64,000 bases of DNA from the NCBI RefSeq assembly GCF_005502465.1, contig NZ_SCOT01000003.1, positions 169,822 through 233,821 of the forward strand, read 5' to 3'. A program made the translations under genes and the position numbers. Shown here in pieces: positions 28,533-36,390 of this stretch (the stretch's first letter is position 1; every line of letters begins with the position of its first letter). Source of the stretch: Sphingopyxis sp. L1A2A (GTDB lineage: Bacteria > Pseudomonadota > Alphaproteobacteria > Sphingomonadales > Sphingomonadaceae). The notes under the pieces are model-generated. The model was not told the DNA's origin. It searched no databases and worked only from the letters and a program-made list of their open reading frames with translations.

Positions 28533-29174
28533 ATGACTCACTTTACCGACATGATCGACGGCTATCGCCGTTTCCGTAACGGCGGCTGGCAGCAACAGCG
28601 GCAGCGCTGGGGCGAATTGGCCGAGGGACAATCGCCCAAGGTGATGGTGATCGCCTGTTCCGACAGCCGCGTCGAACCGTCGCAGATTTTCGACACCAAT
28701 CCCGGCGAAATCTTTGTCGTCCGCAATGTCGCGGCGTTGGTGCCGCCGTTCGAGACGACGCCGGGCCGCCACGGGGTGTCGGCGGCGCTCGAATTTGCGG
28801 TCCAGTTCCTGAAAGTCGAAGAAATTCTGGTGATGGGTCACGGCCTGTGCGGCGGCTGCCACGCCGCACTGCATCGGTCGATGGCGGGCGCTGAGCCAGG
28901 GCGCGGCGGTTTTATCGCCGACTGGATCGCGATGCTCGACGACGCCAGCGAGCAAGTGCGGCGCGATCATCGCGACATCGACACCCGCGACGCAGGACGG
29001 GCGATGGAAATGGCGGCCGTTCAAGTCAGCATCGCAAACCTGCGCACCTTTCCCTGTATTCAGGAAAAGGAACGCCGCGGCACGCTGCGGCTGCGCGGCG
29101 CCTTTTTCGCGATCAGCGACGGGGTGCTGCACCTATTGGACGAAGCGACGGGGGAGTTTGCGCCCGCCGCCTGA
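28533..29174 (+). CDS. beta-class carbonic anhydrase
   Basis: The 213-residue zinc enzyme interconverts CO2 and bicarbonate. The zinc ligands are Cys42 in ACSDSRVEP, His103 and Cys106 in GHGLCGGC, with the Asp44/Arg46 dyad in the first motif. No signal peptide is present, so it acts in the cytoplasm. Length is normal. It sits alone between divergent lipA and a small membrane-protein gene that follows after 14 bases. Confidence 0.93.
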   Translation: MTHFTDMIDGYRRFRNGGWQQQRQRWGELAEGQSPKVMVIACSDSRVEPSQIFDTNPGEIFVVRNVAALVPPFETTPGRHGVSAALEFAVQFLKVEEILVMGHGLCGGCHAALHRSMAGAEPGRGGFIADWIAMLDDASEQVRRDHRDIDTRDAGRAMEMAAVQVSIANLRTFPCIQEKERRGTLRLRGAFFAISDGVLHLLDEATGEFAPAA

Positions 29175-29188
29175 ACAGGAGACGCGAT

Positions 29189-29773
29189 ATGAGCAAGAAT
29201 GCGATGTGGCTGACGCTGATTTTTGTGGCGGCTGTCGTCGGCGCGTTTCTGGGGCCATCGCTGGCCAGCGTGCTGTCACCGGGAACCTTGCTCACCCTGT
29301 CGGTGCTGCTGATCGGCGGTATCGTGATCTTTTGTTTCTGGGCGCTGTCGAGCAACAAGAGCGGCGCCAAAGCCGACACCGCGGCGATTGCCGACGCACG
29401 AACGATGCAGGCGCCCGCGGGCAAGGCGCGGATCTATGTGACGCGCCGCGGCTTTGTCGCCGCGCTCCAAGGCATGAACGTCACTCTGGACGGCACAGCG
29501 AAAGGCCAGATCAAGTCCGGCCAGATGCTGATGGCCGACGTCGAGCCGGGACAGCATCGCCTGCATATAGCAACCGCCAAGGCCAAGCTGGCGCATCCTG
29601 CCGAATTTGACATCGACGTCGGCGCGGGCGGGGTCGTCGTGATCGGCGCGATGATCGAAATGGGCGCCTTGAAAGGCAGCATCAAGCTGGAACGCCTCGA
29701 CGCCGCGAAGGCGCGCGAGGATGTTCGCGCCACTAAGTTGGTGTTGTGGGAAGTGCCGCCCGCGGCAAGCTGA
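29189..29773 (+). CDS. two-helix membrane protein with a DUF2846/PEGA-like beta domain, unknown
   Basis: The 194-residue protein starts behind a good AGGAG site 15 bases after carbonic anhydrase. Two membrane helices lie at residues about 6-27 and 31-52. The rest is a beta-rich domain: GKARIYVTRRGF, a short VTLDGTAKGQIKSG stretch and VEPGQHRLHIA look like a DUF2846 or PEGA-type lipoprotein/envelope domain. The orientation and function are not known. It may be co-transcribed with carbonic anhydrase. Confidence 0.72.
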   Translation: MSKNAMWLTLIFVAAVVGAFLGPSLASVLSPGTLLTLSVLLIGGIVIFCFWALSSNKSGAKADTAAIADARTMQAPAGKARIYVTRRGFVAALQGMNVTLDGTAKGQIKSGQMLMADVEPGQHRLHIATAKAKLAHPAEFDIDVGAGGVVVIGAMIEMGALKGSIKLERLDAAKAREDVRATKLVLWEVPPAAS

Positions 29774-29852
29774 TCAGGCACGCGGTTATCGAGTGATGTC
29801 ATCGTTGGCTTGGCTAGTTAAACGGCCGCGATTGATCGGACTGCGATCTCAT

Positions 29853-30488
29853 TCATCCATGCGGATTAGCCTTCACATGCCCGGGAATGGACAGCCAATG
29901 GATCACTTCCGTGCGATATTCCTCATCTTTTTCATTCAAGGCACAAAGTCCCCGTGGCAAATCAATATCGAAGAAAACTTCCGCGTAGTGACCATTCTCC
30001 ATTCCATCGTCGAAAAATAACTTCATATGCACTACTTGGTCAGCGATAAGTGCGGGGTTTGATTCGATACCCACTGCAAGACACTCGATGCTTTGAGAGA
30101 AGGTCCACCCGCTCATCAGGAGAGTGTCGCGAGATCGTAACGGCTTCGGCAGCCAGCCATTGCGCCTGCTTGGTGATGGCGGGATCCCGTAATAGTCAGC
30201 CAGCAGTGCCAACAGCCTGTCGCTATCGTGACCTCGTGATCGCAATGTCACTGGTCCCCAAAAGCTATGGAAGGCATCATCCTCATCACCATCAATCTGC
30301 TCTTTCCAACCGATCACTGTTATATCGACAGCGAAGCCGACGGGTTCATATGGCGTGGCATCGGCAAGAAAGCTCAAGCGCCAAGTAGATGCGCGCTCAT
30401 CATAAGTTCTTTCGACGATCTTGAAAGTCATGTCGCACAAAGGCGGTAGGTCGTCGCCTGTATCTTCAAGATTGCAGAATACATGCAT
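29853..30488 (-). CDS. hypothetical protein with atypically low GC
   Basis: I do not recognise this 211-residue soluble protein. It is rich in Asp, Glu and aromatic residues and has no signal peptide or membrane segment. Stretches such as RSRGHDSDRLLALLADYY and MKLFFDDGMENGHYAEVFF look like a compact cytoplasmic fold. Base composition is clearly less GC-rich than the genes on both sides, with A/T-ending codons, which suggests recent acquisition. The immunity-protein style (small, acidic, orphan) is only an impression. The ATG at 30488 is chosen over an earlier in-frame codon near 30563 because a promoter-like sequence lies between. Confidence 0.65.
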   Translation of the reverse strand: MHVFCNLEDTGDDLPPLCDMTFKIVERTYDERASTWRLSFLADATPYEPVGFAVDITVIGWKEQIDGDEDDAFHSFWGPVTLRSRGHDSDRLLALLADYYGIPPSPSRRNGWLPKPLRSRDTLLMSGWTFSQSIECLAVGIESNPALIADQVVHMKLFFDDGMENGHYAEVFFDIDLPRGLCALNEKDEEYRTEVIHWLSIPGHVKANPHG

Positions 30489-30527
30489 TTTTGACCCTTG
30501 CGCACATCTATTAGACAAGTTGCAGAT

Positions 30528-30557
30528 ATTAGACAGACAGGCAAGCGCGCTTGTCAA
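30528..30557 (-). promoter_or_regulatory. possible sigma-70 promoter of the low-GC orphan gene
   Basis: On the minus strand TTGACA (30552-30557 complement) is followed after 18 bases by TCTAAT (30528-30533 complement). Transcription would start near 30520, about 30 bases before the ATG at 30488. The -35 box is perfect and the -10 box weak. The duplicated TATTAGACA just downstream might be an operator. Confidence 0.35.
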
Positions 30558-30593
30558 CGGCAATGGGGTTGTTAGCAGTCGGCGACGCTCACA

Positions 30594-31040
30594 CTAAGGA
30601 ATAGCGTAGGTTACATTCGCCTGCCCAACGGGCTTGTCGGGATCGTCGGTCCATATCCGCACATCCATAACCGCAAGCCGCTTGCCGAGGCGCAGCATAT
30701 AGGCGTCTGCGAACAACGGCCCCGGGCGGCAGGGGCGCAGGAACTGGTAATTGAGCGCGCTCGTCACCGCCATCGCGACAGGGCCGATATGTGCGAGGAC
30801 GAGGGCGTAGGCCGCCATGTCGGCAAAGCCCATCTGCGTCGGGCCGGAGATCAGCCCGCCGGGGCGTAAAGCCAATTCGGTCGGTTCCATCCGGGCTTGA
30901 ATATGACCCGGCACGGCCGAAACGACGGTGCCCCGCGAACCCGGCGCCGATTGGGGGAAGGCTTCGGCCATGAACGCGTTGAGCGCGTCGGCATCCAGCC
31001 GAATCGCGCTCGACGAGATTGGCGGCTGCCCCTCCCCCAT
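30594..31040 (-). CDS. PaaI-family hotdog thioesterase
   Basis: The 148-residue hotdog-fold protein is of the PaaI/YigI thioesterase group, which hydrolyses acyl- or aryl-CoA esters. The central helix and strand region RPGGLISGPTQMGFADMAAYALV carries the conserved Asp in the usual position, and SALNYQFLRPCRPG and VTYAIP close the fold. The gene begins five bases after the ettA stop on the same strand, so it probably belongs to the ettA transcript. Substrate unknown. Confidence 0.83.
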   Translation of the reverse strand: MGEGQPPISSSAIRLDADALNAFMAEAFPQSAPGSRGTVVSAVPGHIQARMEPTELALRPGGLISGPTQMGFADMAAYALVLAHIGPVAMAVTSALNYQFLRPCRPGPLFADAYMLRLGKRLAVMDVRIWTDDPDKPVGQANVTYAIP

Positions 31041-31045
31041 TGCGG

Positions 31046-32725
31046 TCAGCGCGTCAGCTTCTTGTACGACGTCGCGTGCGGGCGCGTCGCATCGTCGCCG
31101 AGGCGGCGGATCTTGTCTTCCTCATAGGATTCGAAATTGCCCTCGAACCATTCGACGTGGCTGTCGCCCTCGAACGCGAGGATGTGCGTCGCGAGGCGAT
31201 CGAGGAAGAAGCGGTCATGGCTGATGACCACCGCGCAGCCGGCGAAATTCTCCAACGCTTCTTCGAGTGCGGCGAGGGTTTCGGTGTCGAGATCGTTGGT
31301 CGGTTCGTCGAGCAGCAGCACATTGCCGCCCTGTTTCAGCATCTTGGCCATATGGACGCGGTTGCGTTCACCGCCCGACAGCTGACCGACCTTTTTCTGC
31401 TGGTCGACGCCCTTGAAGTTGAAGGCGCCCACGTAAGCACGCGTCTGCATCTCGTGCTTGCCGATGTTCATCATCTCGGCGCCGCCCGAAATTTCCTGCC
31501 AGACATTGTTGTCGGGCTTCAGATCGTCGCGGCTCTGGTCGACGAAGCCCAGATGGACGGTGTCGCCGATGACGACCTTGCCACTGTCGGGGGTTTCCTG
31601 ACCGGTGATCAGTTTGAACAGCGTCGACTTACCCGCGCCATTGGGGCCGATCACCCCGACGATGCCGCCCGGGGGCAGCGAGAAGGACAGGTCTTCAAAG
31701 AGCAGCTTGTCGCCATAGGCCTTCGAGATATTTTCGACCTCGATCACCTTGCCGCCCAGGCGCTGCGGCACCTGGATGACGATCTGCGCCTTGCCGGGGA
31801 TGCGCTTTTCCTGCGCCTCGACCAGCTGGTCGAAGCTCTTGATACGAGCTTTCGATTTGGCCTGACGCGCTTTCGGCGACTGCCGGATCCACTCAAGCTC
31901 GTCCTTGATCGCTTTCTGACGACCGGCGTCCTCGCGCGATTCCTGTTCGAGGCGCTTGCCCTTCTTTTCCAGATAGGTCGAATAATTGCCTTCATAGACA
32001 AAATAGCGGCCGCGATCGAGTTCGAGGATCCAGTTCACGACATTGTCGAGGAAGTAGCGATCGTGGGTGACGAGGATGACGTTGCCCGGATAATCGACCA
32101 GATGCTTTTCGAGCCAGGCGACACTTTCGGCGTCCAAATGGTTGGTCGGTTCGTCGAGCAGCAGGATCGACGGCTTTTCGAGCAGCAAGCGGGTCAGCGC
32201 GATGCGGCGTTTTTCGCCGCCCGACAGGCTCTGCACGCCCATGTCGCCCGGCGGGCATCGCAAGGCCTCCATTGCGATTTCAAGCTGGTTGTCGAGCGTC
32301 CAGCCGTCGACCGCGTCGATCTTTTCCTGCAGCGTCCCCATTTCCTCCATCAACGCATCGAAATCGGCGTCGGCGGGCGGATCGGCCATCAAGGTGCTGA
32401 TCTCGTTGAAGCGGTCCATCATGTCGGCGACGCCGCGCACCCCGTCCATGACATTTTCCTTGACCGTCTTGGTCGGGTCGAGCTCGGGCTCCTGCGCCAG
32501 ATAGCCGACGGTAATCCCCTCGCCGGCCCAGGCTTCACCGGTAAACTCGGTGTCCATGCCCGCCATGATCTTCATCAGGGTCGATTTGCCGGTGCCGTTC
32601 GGGCCGACGATGCCGATCTTGGCATCGGGATAGAATTGCAGGCTCAAATCCTTGAGCGTCGGCTTTTGCGCGCCGGGATAGGTCTTGTTCAGACCCTTCA
32701 TCACGAAACTATATTGGGCGGCCAT
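31046..32725 (-). CDS. ettA: energy-dependent translational throttle protein EttA
   Basis: The 559-residue ABC-F protein gates the ribosome's first elongation cycle by ATP/ADP level. There are two ATPase domains: the first with GPNGTGKST and LSGGEKRR, the second with GPNGAGKST and LSGGERNR. The linker (P-site tRNA-interaction motif) between them contains RLEQESREDAGRQK. There is no membrane domain, as expected. The start is the ATG at 32725 (MAAQYSFVMKGLNKTYPG). The frame stays open for over 400 codons further upstream, but that part is a shadow of other genes. Confidence 0.93.
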   Translation of the reverse strand: MAAQYSFVMKGLNKTYPGAQKPTLKDLSLQFYPDAKIGIVGPNGTGKSTLMKIMAGMDTEFTGEAWAGEGITVGYLAQEPELDPTKTVKENVMDGVRGVADMMDRFNEISTLMADPPADADFDALMEEMGTLQEKIDAVDGWTLDNQLEIAMEALRCPPGDMGVQSLSGGEKRRIALTRLLLEKPSILLLDEPTNHLDAESVAWLEKHLVDYPGNVILVTHDRYFLDNVVNWILELDRGRYFVYEGNYSTYLEKKGKRLEQESREDAGRQKAIKDELEWIRQSPKARQAKSKARIKSFDQLVEAQEKRIPGKAQIVIQVPQRLGGKVIEVENISKAYGDKLLFEDLSFSLPPGGIVGVIGPNGAGKSTLFKLITGQETPDSGKVVIGDTVHLGFVDQSRDDLKPDNNVWQEISGGAEMMNIGKHEMQTRAYVGAFNFKGVDQQKKVGQLSGGERNRVHMAKMLKQGGNVLLLDEPTNDLDTETLAALEEALENFAGCAVVISHDRFFLDRLATHILAFEGDSHVEWFEGNFESYEEDKIRRLGDDATRPHATSYKKLTR

Positions 32726-33098
32726 GGAATATGCTCCGGATATGGGCTGAGCCGCGCGCGCGGCCGGGAGTGTTTTGAGTTGGGCGCCGGTTAGCGAATG
32801 GGCGCGGGCTTGGCAATCATTGGGGCAATCGGCGCTTGCCGGACGCGGCGGCCGCGGTGCAAGCTGCAGCGCTCGCCATGACTCGTCTGTTACGGTTCCA
32901 GCGGCCGCGTTGGCGATTCTCGCCCATGGCGGCGATGATAGACCACCGTGATTGTTGCGCGGAAATGACAGATTTCCGAGGCGGGCGACCATCTCAATTA
33001 TTTTTGTTGACGATTCATGCGGAACGGCTAAATCCCGCCGCTCGCGGAACGGGAAAGTTTCCCCGACGCGGATAGGCATTTTAGGGAGCCCACACATC
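32726..33098. other. intergenic region, 373 bp, divergent ettA and lipoprotein starts
   Basis: No gene is evident. The region must hold the ettA promoter on the minus strand and that of the Ala-rich lipoprotein on the plus strand. The middle is GC-rich and contains only chance open frames. From about 32995 it turns AT-rich (TCAATTATTTTTGTTGACG). I see no RNA gene or repeat. Confidence 0.6.
33007..33034 (+). promoter_or_regulatory. probable promoter of the Ala-rich lipoprotein
   Basis: TTGACG at 33007-33012 is followed after 16 bases by TAAATC at 33029-33034, with an A/T-rich stretch directly upstream that could act as an UP element. The spacing is one base short of ideal and the -10 box is weak. 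It lies 65 bases before the ATG. Confidence 0.35.
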
Positions 33099-33383
33099 AT
33101 GAAGAAATTTGCTGCTATCGCCGTTGCTGCCAGCATGTTCGCCCTCGCCGCTTGCGGTGAAAAGGCTGCTGAAGAAGCCACCACGGAAGCCCCGGCTGCT
33201 GAAGCTGTTGCTGAAGAAGGCGCCGATGCCGCTGCTGCTGGCGCTGAAGCCGCTGCCGCTGGTGCCGACGCTGCTGCCGCTGGTGCCGAAGCTGCTGCTC
33301 CGGCCGACGCTGCTGCGACCGCTGCTGCTCCGGCTGATGCCGCTGCTGCTCCGGCCGACGCAATGGCTGAAGAAAAGAAGTAA
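33099..33383 (+). CDS. small Ala-rich lipoprotein
   Basis: This 94-residue lipoprotein has a lipobox FALAAC with Cys at residue 17 or so. Beyond it the chain is almost only Ala with regularly spaced Glu, Asp, Pro and Gly (units such as AAAAGADAAAAGAEAAA), ending in the charged AMAEEKK. It is likely an extended or helical envelope spacer. Ala codons are mostly GCT and GCC, unlike the GCG-rich neighbours, a mark of high expression. It has its own promoter-like site and a strong terminator. A longer frame from 32952 has no signal sequence at its start and is rejected. Confidence 0.8.
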   Translation: MKKFAAIAVAASMFALAACGEKAAEEATTEAPAAEAVAEEGADAAAAGAEAAAAGADAAAAGAEAAAPADAAATAAAPADAAAAPADAMAEEKK

Positions 33384-33421
33384 GTCACAGCCCTTCGGGG
33401 CGTTGACTGAAACGAGAAACG

Positions 33422-33452
33422 GGCGGTCTTCCTTCGCGAAGGCCGCCTTTTT
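33422..33452 (+). terminator. intrinsic terminator after the Ala-rich lipoprotein
   Basis: The arm GGCGGTCTTC (33422-33431) pairs with GAAGGCCGCC (33438-33447) over ten base pairs, one of them a wobble pair, around the loop CTTCGC. A run of five T follows. It lies 39 bases after the lipoprotein stop. Confidence 0.88.
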
Positions 33453-33532
33453 CTTTGCCGGTCTTTTTCGTCAAACGCGCTCAGGTGGGATAGACTTGCG
33501 GCCTCGCGCTGTCTAAGGCGCCCACCAGTAGT

Positions 33533-33609
<77 letters not shown>

Positions 33610-33639
33610 CTGTCCCACACCATTCCGCCCCGCCCTCGA

Positions 33640-35115
33640 TTACCCGGCAGAAGTCGCGATCAGCCGCGCGTAAAAGTCGATCATGCGTTTGAAGCTGTCG
33701 ATCTTCATATGTTCGTTGGTGCCATGGATCATCGCCGATTCCTTCAGCGAGAAATGCATCGGCATGAACCGGTAAACATCCTGTGACACCGGCTCCATGC
33801 TGCGGCTGTCGGTGCCGCCGACGACAAGGATCGGCGACAGCACCGCATCGGGCGCGTCGGCGCGCGCCGCCGCGGCGATCCACTTCCACACCTGCGAGTT
33901 CGTCGACGACACGCGCGACGGTTCGCGCGGCGGCTTGACCCATGCCAGTTCGACCGGCAGGTCGCCGACCGCGTCTCTGGCGCGCGCCATGATGTCGGCG
34001 GACCGGTTCCACGGCGCGATGCGATAGTTGATCAGCGCATTGGCGGTCTGCGGCAGCACATTCTCCTTCGGGCTACCCTCCAGCATCGTCGGCGCGATCG
34101 TGGTGCGAAACGCCGCGGCGGTCGATGGTGTCGCCGCCACCTGGCGCTTCAGGATCGGGCCGAACAGCCATTGGTTGGCCACCGCCATCTTGGTCGTGCC
34201 GCCCTTTTCGGCGGCCAGCGCCGCAAGCATCGCCGCACCCGGCCCCTGAATGTCGATCGCAAAGGGCTGGTCGGCGATCGCGGTGATCGCACGCGCCAGC
34301 GTCCCGACGCCGGTTTCGGCGGGCGGCATCGAACTATGCCCGCCCGCGGCGTTGGCGGTGACCTTCAGCGTTGCATAGCCTTTCTCGGCGATCCCGATCA
34401 TGATCGCGGGGCCGCCGATGACCGGCGTATCGGTTAGCACGATGCTGCCCTCATCCAGCGTGAAGATCGCCTTCACCCCCTCGGCCTTCAACTTGGCCGC
34501 GGCGGCCAGCGCCCCCGATCCGCCGACCTCTTCGTCGTGCCCGGACACCAGATAGATGCCGCGCTTCGGCTGAAACCCCTGCCCCGCCAGCGCCTCGATC
34601 GCCTCGAACAACGCGACGAGCGATCCCTTGTCGTCCACCGTACCGCGGCCCCACACCGCCTGTTCGGCGACGGTCCCCGCGAAGGGCGGGTATTTCCAGT
34701 CGCCCTCGGTGCCTTCGGTCACCGGGACGACGTCCTGATGCGCCATGACGATGATCGGCGCCAGCGCCGCGTCGCTGCCCGGCCAATGATAGATCAGCGT
34801 CCGGTTGGGCAAAATGGTGCGCGCCATCGCGCGGTGCGTCGCGGGATAGGTTGCGGCGAGCCAGGCGTGCAGCCGGTCCCATTCGGCGACGTCGTTGTCC
34901 GTCGGATCCTGATGCGAGATGGTGCGGATCTGCGCCGCAGCACTCAGATGCGCGGTCGCCGCCGCCAGATCATAGCGCGGCGTCGCCGCCAGGCGAATGT
35001 CGCTGCCGTCGGCAATGTCGGCCGGCGCAAAGGTCGCGGTGCGCACCGCGACCGTTCCTGCCACCATCGCAAGGGCCGCCAGCCCGCCCATCAGGATTAT
35101 CCGCCGTTTCCCCAT
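33640..35115 (-). CDS. M20-family carboxypeptidase (PM20D1-like), membrane anchored
   Basis: This 491-residue zinc peptidase of family M20 has an N-terminal hydrophobic segment (residues 5-25) that could be a signal or an anchor. Metal-binding blocks are VMAHQDVVPV, WGRGTVDDKGS and SGHDEEVGG, with a later GGTDSR. The dimerisation domain lies between. M20 members of this group act on N-acyl amino acids or small peptides. The substrate is not readable from sequence. The start ATG at 35115 is preceded by a GGAGA site; the longer frame to 35211 crosses the tRNA. Confidence 0.84.
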   Translation of the reverse strand: MGKRRIILMGGLAALAMVAGTVAVRTATFAPADIADGSDIRLAATPRYDLAAATAHLSAAAQIRTISHQDPTDNDVAEWDRLHAWLAATYPATHRAMARTILPNRTLIYHWPGSDAALAPIIVMAHQDVVPVTEGTEGDWKYPPFAGTVAEQAVWGRGTVDDKGSLVALFEAIEALAGQGFQPKRGIYLVSGHDEEVGGSGALAAAAKLKAEGVKAIFTLDEGSIVLTDTPVIGGPAIMIGIAEKGYATLKVTANAAGGHSSMPPAETGVGTLARAITAIADQPFAIDIQGPGAAMLAALAAEKGGTTKMAVANQWLFGPILKRQVAATPSTAAAFRTTIAPTMLEGSPKENVLPQTANALINYRIAPWNRSADIMARARDAVGDLPVELAWVKPPREPSRVSSTNSQVWKWIAAAARADAPDAVLSPILVVGGTDSRSMEPVSQDVYRFMPMHFSLKESAMIHGTNEHMKIDSFKRMIDFYARLIATSAG

Positions 35116-35181
35116 GTCCCTCTCCTTCGCACCGCAATGGACCGCGATCAGTTTCGATTTGCAAGGAAAAGGTGGGGGAAA

Positions 35182-35257
35182 TGGTGGGCCCGGCAGGACT
35201 CGAACCCGCAACCTAGCCGTTATGAGCGGCCAGCTCTAACCATTGAGCTACAGGCCC
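35182..35257 (-). tRNA. tRNA with CAT anticodon (Met or Ile2)
   Basis: The minus-strand sequence has acceptor GGGCCTG paired with CGGGCCC, discriminator A and an encoded CCA. The anticodon loop CTCATAA gives CAT. The short D loop (AGCTCAATGGTTAGAGC) and the T stem with GGTTCGAGTCC look more like the E. coli isoleucine tRNA whose C34 becomes lysidine than elongator tRNA-Met. It does not look like the initiator, which has a C1-A72 mismatch. The total is 76 bases. Confidence 0.92.
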
Positions 35258-35325
35258 CCCGTTCAAAACCCGGCGGGGTTCGCGGGCGATAGCGGAGCGT
35301 GCGCCGCATTGGCAAGCATCAACGA

Positions 35326-36351
35326 TCAGCCAGCCGCGCGGCGTTGCGCCATCGCCCATATCCCGTCGGCGGTCGTTGGCTCGACCCCGCGCCGCGCCAG
35401 ATGGTCCAGCACCACGTCCCACCAGCGATAGAAGCGATCAAGGTCGGCCTGGCTGCGGACATAGGGGGTATTGCCGGGTTGCAGCGACGGCGAGTGGAAA
35501 GAGAAGTTGAGCACCGGCAGTCGCAGGTCGACGGCAAGATCGATCGCCTTGCACGCGCGCGCGGCGGGAATCCCCTCGGGCGTCAGCGCGATCCGCTCGA
35601 CCAGTCCCAGCCGTGCGAGCGCGGCACCGGCGTGGGTGCCGTTGCGGGCAATGCGGTGGTAAACCTTGCGTCCGGCCCCGCCGAGCAGCCCGCCGAACAG
35701 CGTCGTGACCGGCATTTCGAGCACCGCCCCCGCGTCGGTGCGAACCCACCAGGGATGCAATGGCGCGGCGCGATAGTCCGGGCCATGGCCGGCGCGATAA
35801 TCGAATCCAGCGCGCACCGACGTATCGCAGCGAAAGCCGAGTTCGGCGAGCATCGTCGCGCTATCGGCGCCAAGCCCATAGCGCCCGGCACGGTACACCG
35901 TCGGCGAAACGCCAAACCGATCACGGATCGCATCGCGTAGCACCGTCATTTTGGCGCGCTGCAGGTCCGCGGGCAGATTGCCGGTATAGCTGTTGCGCGC
36001 GTTCACATCCTCGTTGTGCGGCGGCGTGACCCACGGGTGAAGCTGCGCCCCGATTTCGCAGCCGCCGCTGGCCTGCGCCGCGCCCAGAATCGCGACCGCG
36101 CGGTCGTCGGCGACGATCGGCCAGTCGACCAGATAGATCGGTTTCACGTTCGCGCGGGCAAAATAGCTCTGGCAATCAGCGAGCGCGGGGACCGACGCGA
36201 GGCCATAGCCGGTGCGGGCAAAGGGCGCCGCCCAGTCGAAATCCTCCTCGGTATCGATCGTAACCCAGAAGCGCGACCGTTCGCCCGTAGCGAGTTCCAC
36301 CAGGTCGGATGCCGCCGGATACGCAAAGAAATTGCCCGCAGGCTGCACCAC
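35326..36351 (-). CDS. polysaccharide deacetylase-family protein (WalW-like)
   Basis: This 341-residue protein of the NodB/polysaccharide deacetylase fold has no signal peptide. The metal-binding motif appears as VTIDTEEDFDW, and a second His lies in IGAQLHPWV. Members remove acetyl groups from polysaccharides. The name WalW is used for similar sphingomonad proteins linked to cell-surface glycan genes, but no glycosyltransferase lies next to this one. The start is the GTG at 36351 (a second GTG follows directly). It is followed on the same strand by the tRNA and peptidase genes after a 68-base gap. Confidence 0.8.
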   Translation of the reverse strand: MVQPAGNFFAYPAASDLVELATGERSRFWVTIDTEEDFDWAAPFARTGYGLASVPALADCQSYFARANVKPIYLVDWPIVADDRAVAILGAAQASGGCEIGAQLHPWVTPPHNEDVNARNSYTGNLPADLQRAKMTVLRDAIRDRFGVSPTVYRAGRYGLGADSATMLAELGFRCDTSVRAGFDYRAGHGPDYRAAPLHPWWVRTDAGAVLEMPVTTLFGGLLGGAGRKVYHRIARNGTHAGAALARLGLVERIALTPEGIPAARACKAIDLAVDLRLPVLNFSFHSPSLQPGNTPYVRSQADLDRFYRWWDVVLDHLARRGVEPTTADGIWAMAQRRAAG

Positions 36352-36390
36352 GCCCCCCCTTTGCCGCGACGACGATTCGGGCCGACCGGC

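Noticed and set aside
31019..32794. A 591-codon frame antisense to ettA
   Set aside because: ettA on the other strand has all ABC-F motifs; the antisense product has no recognisable fold.
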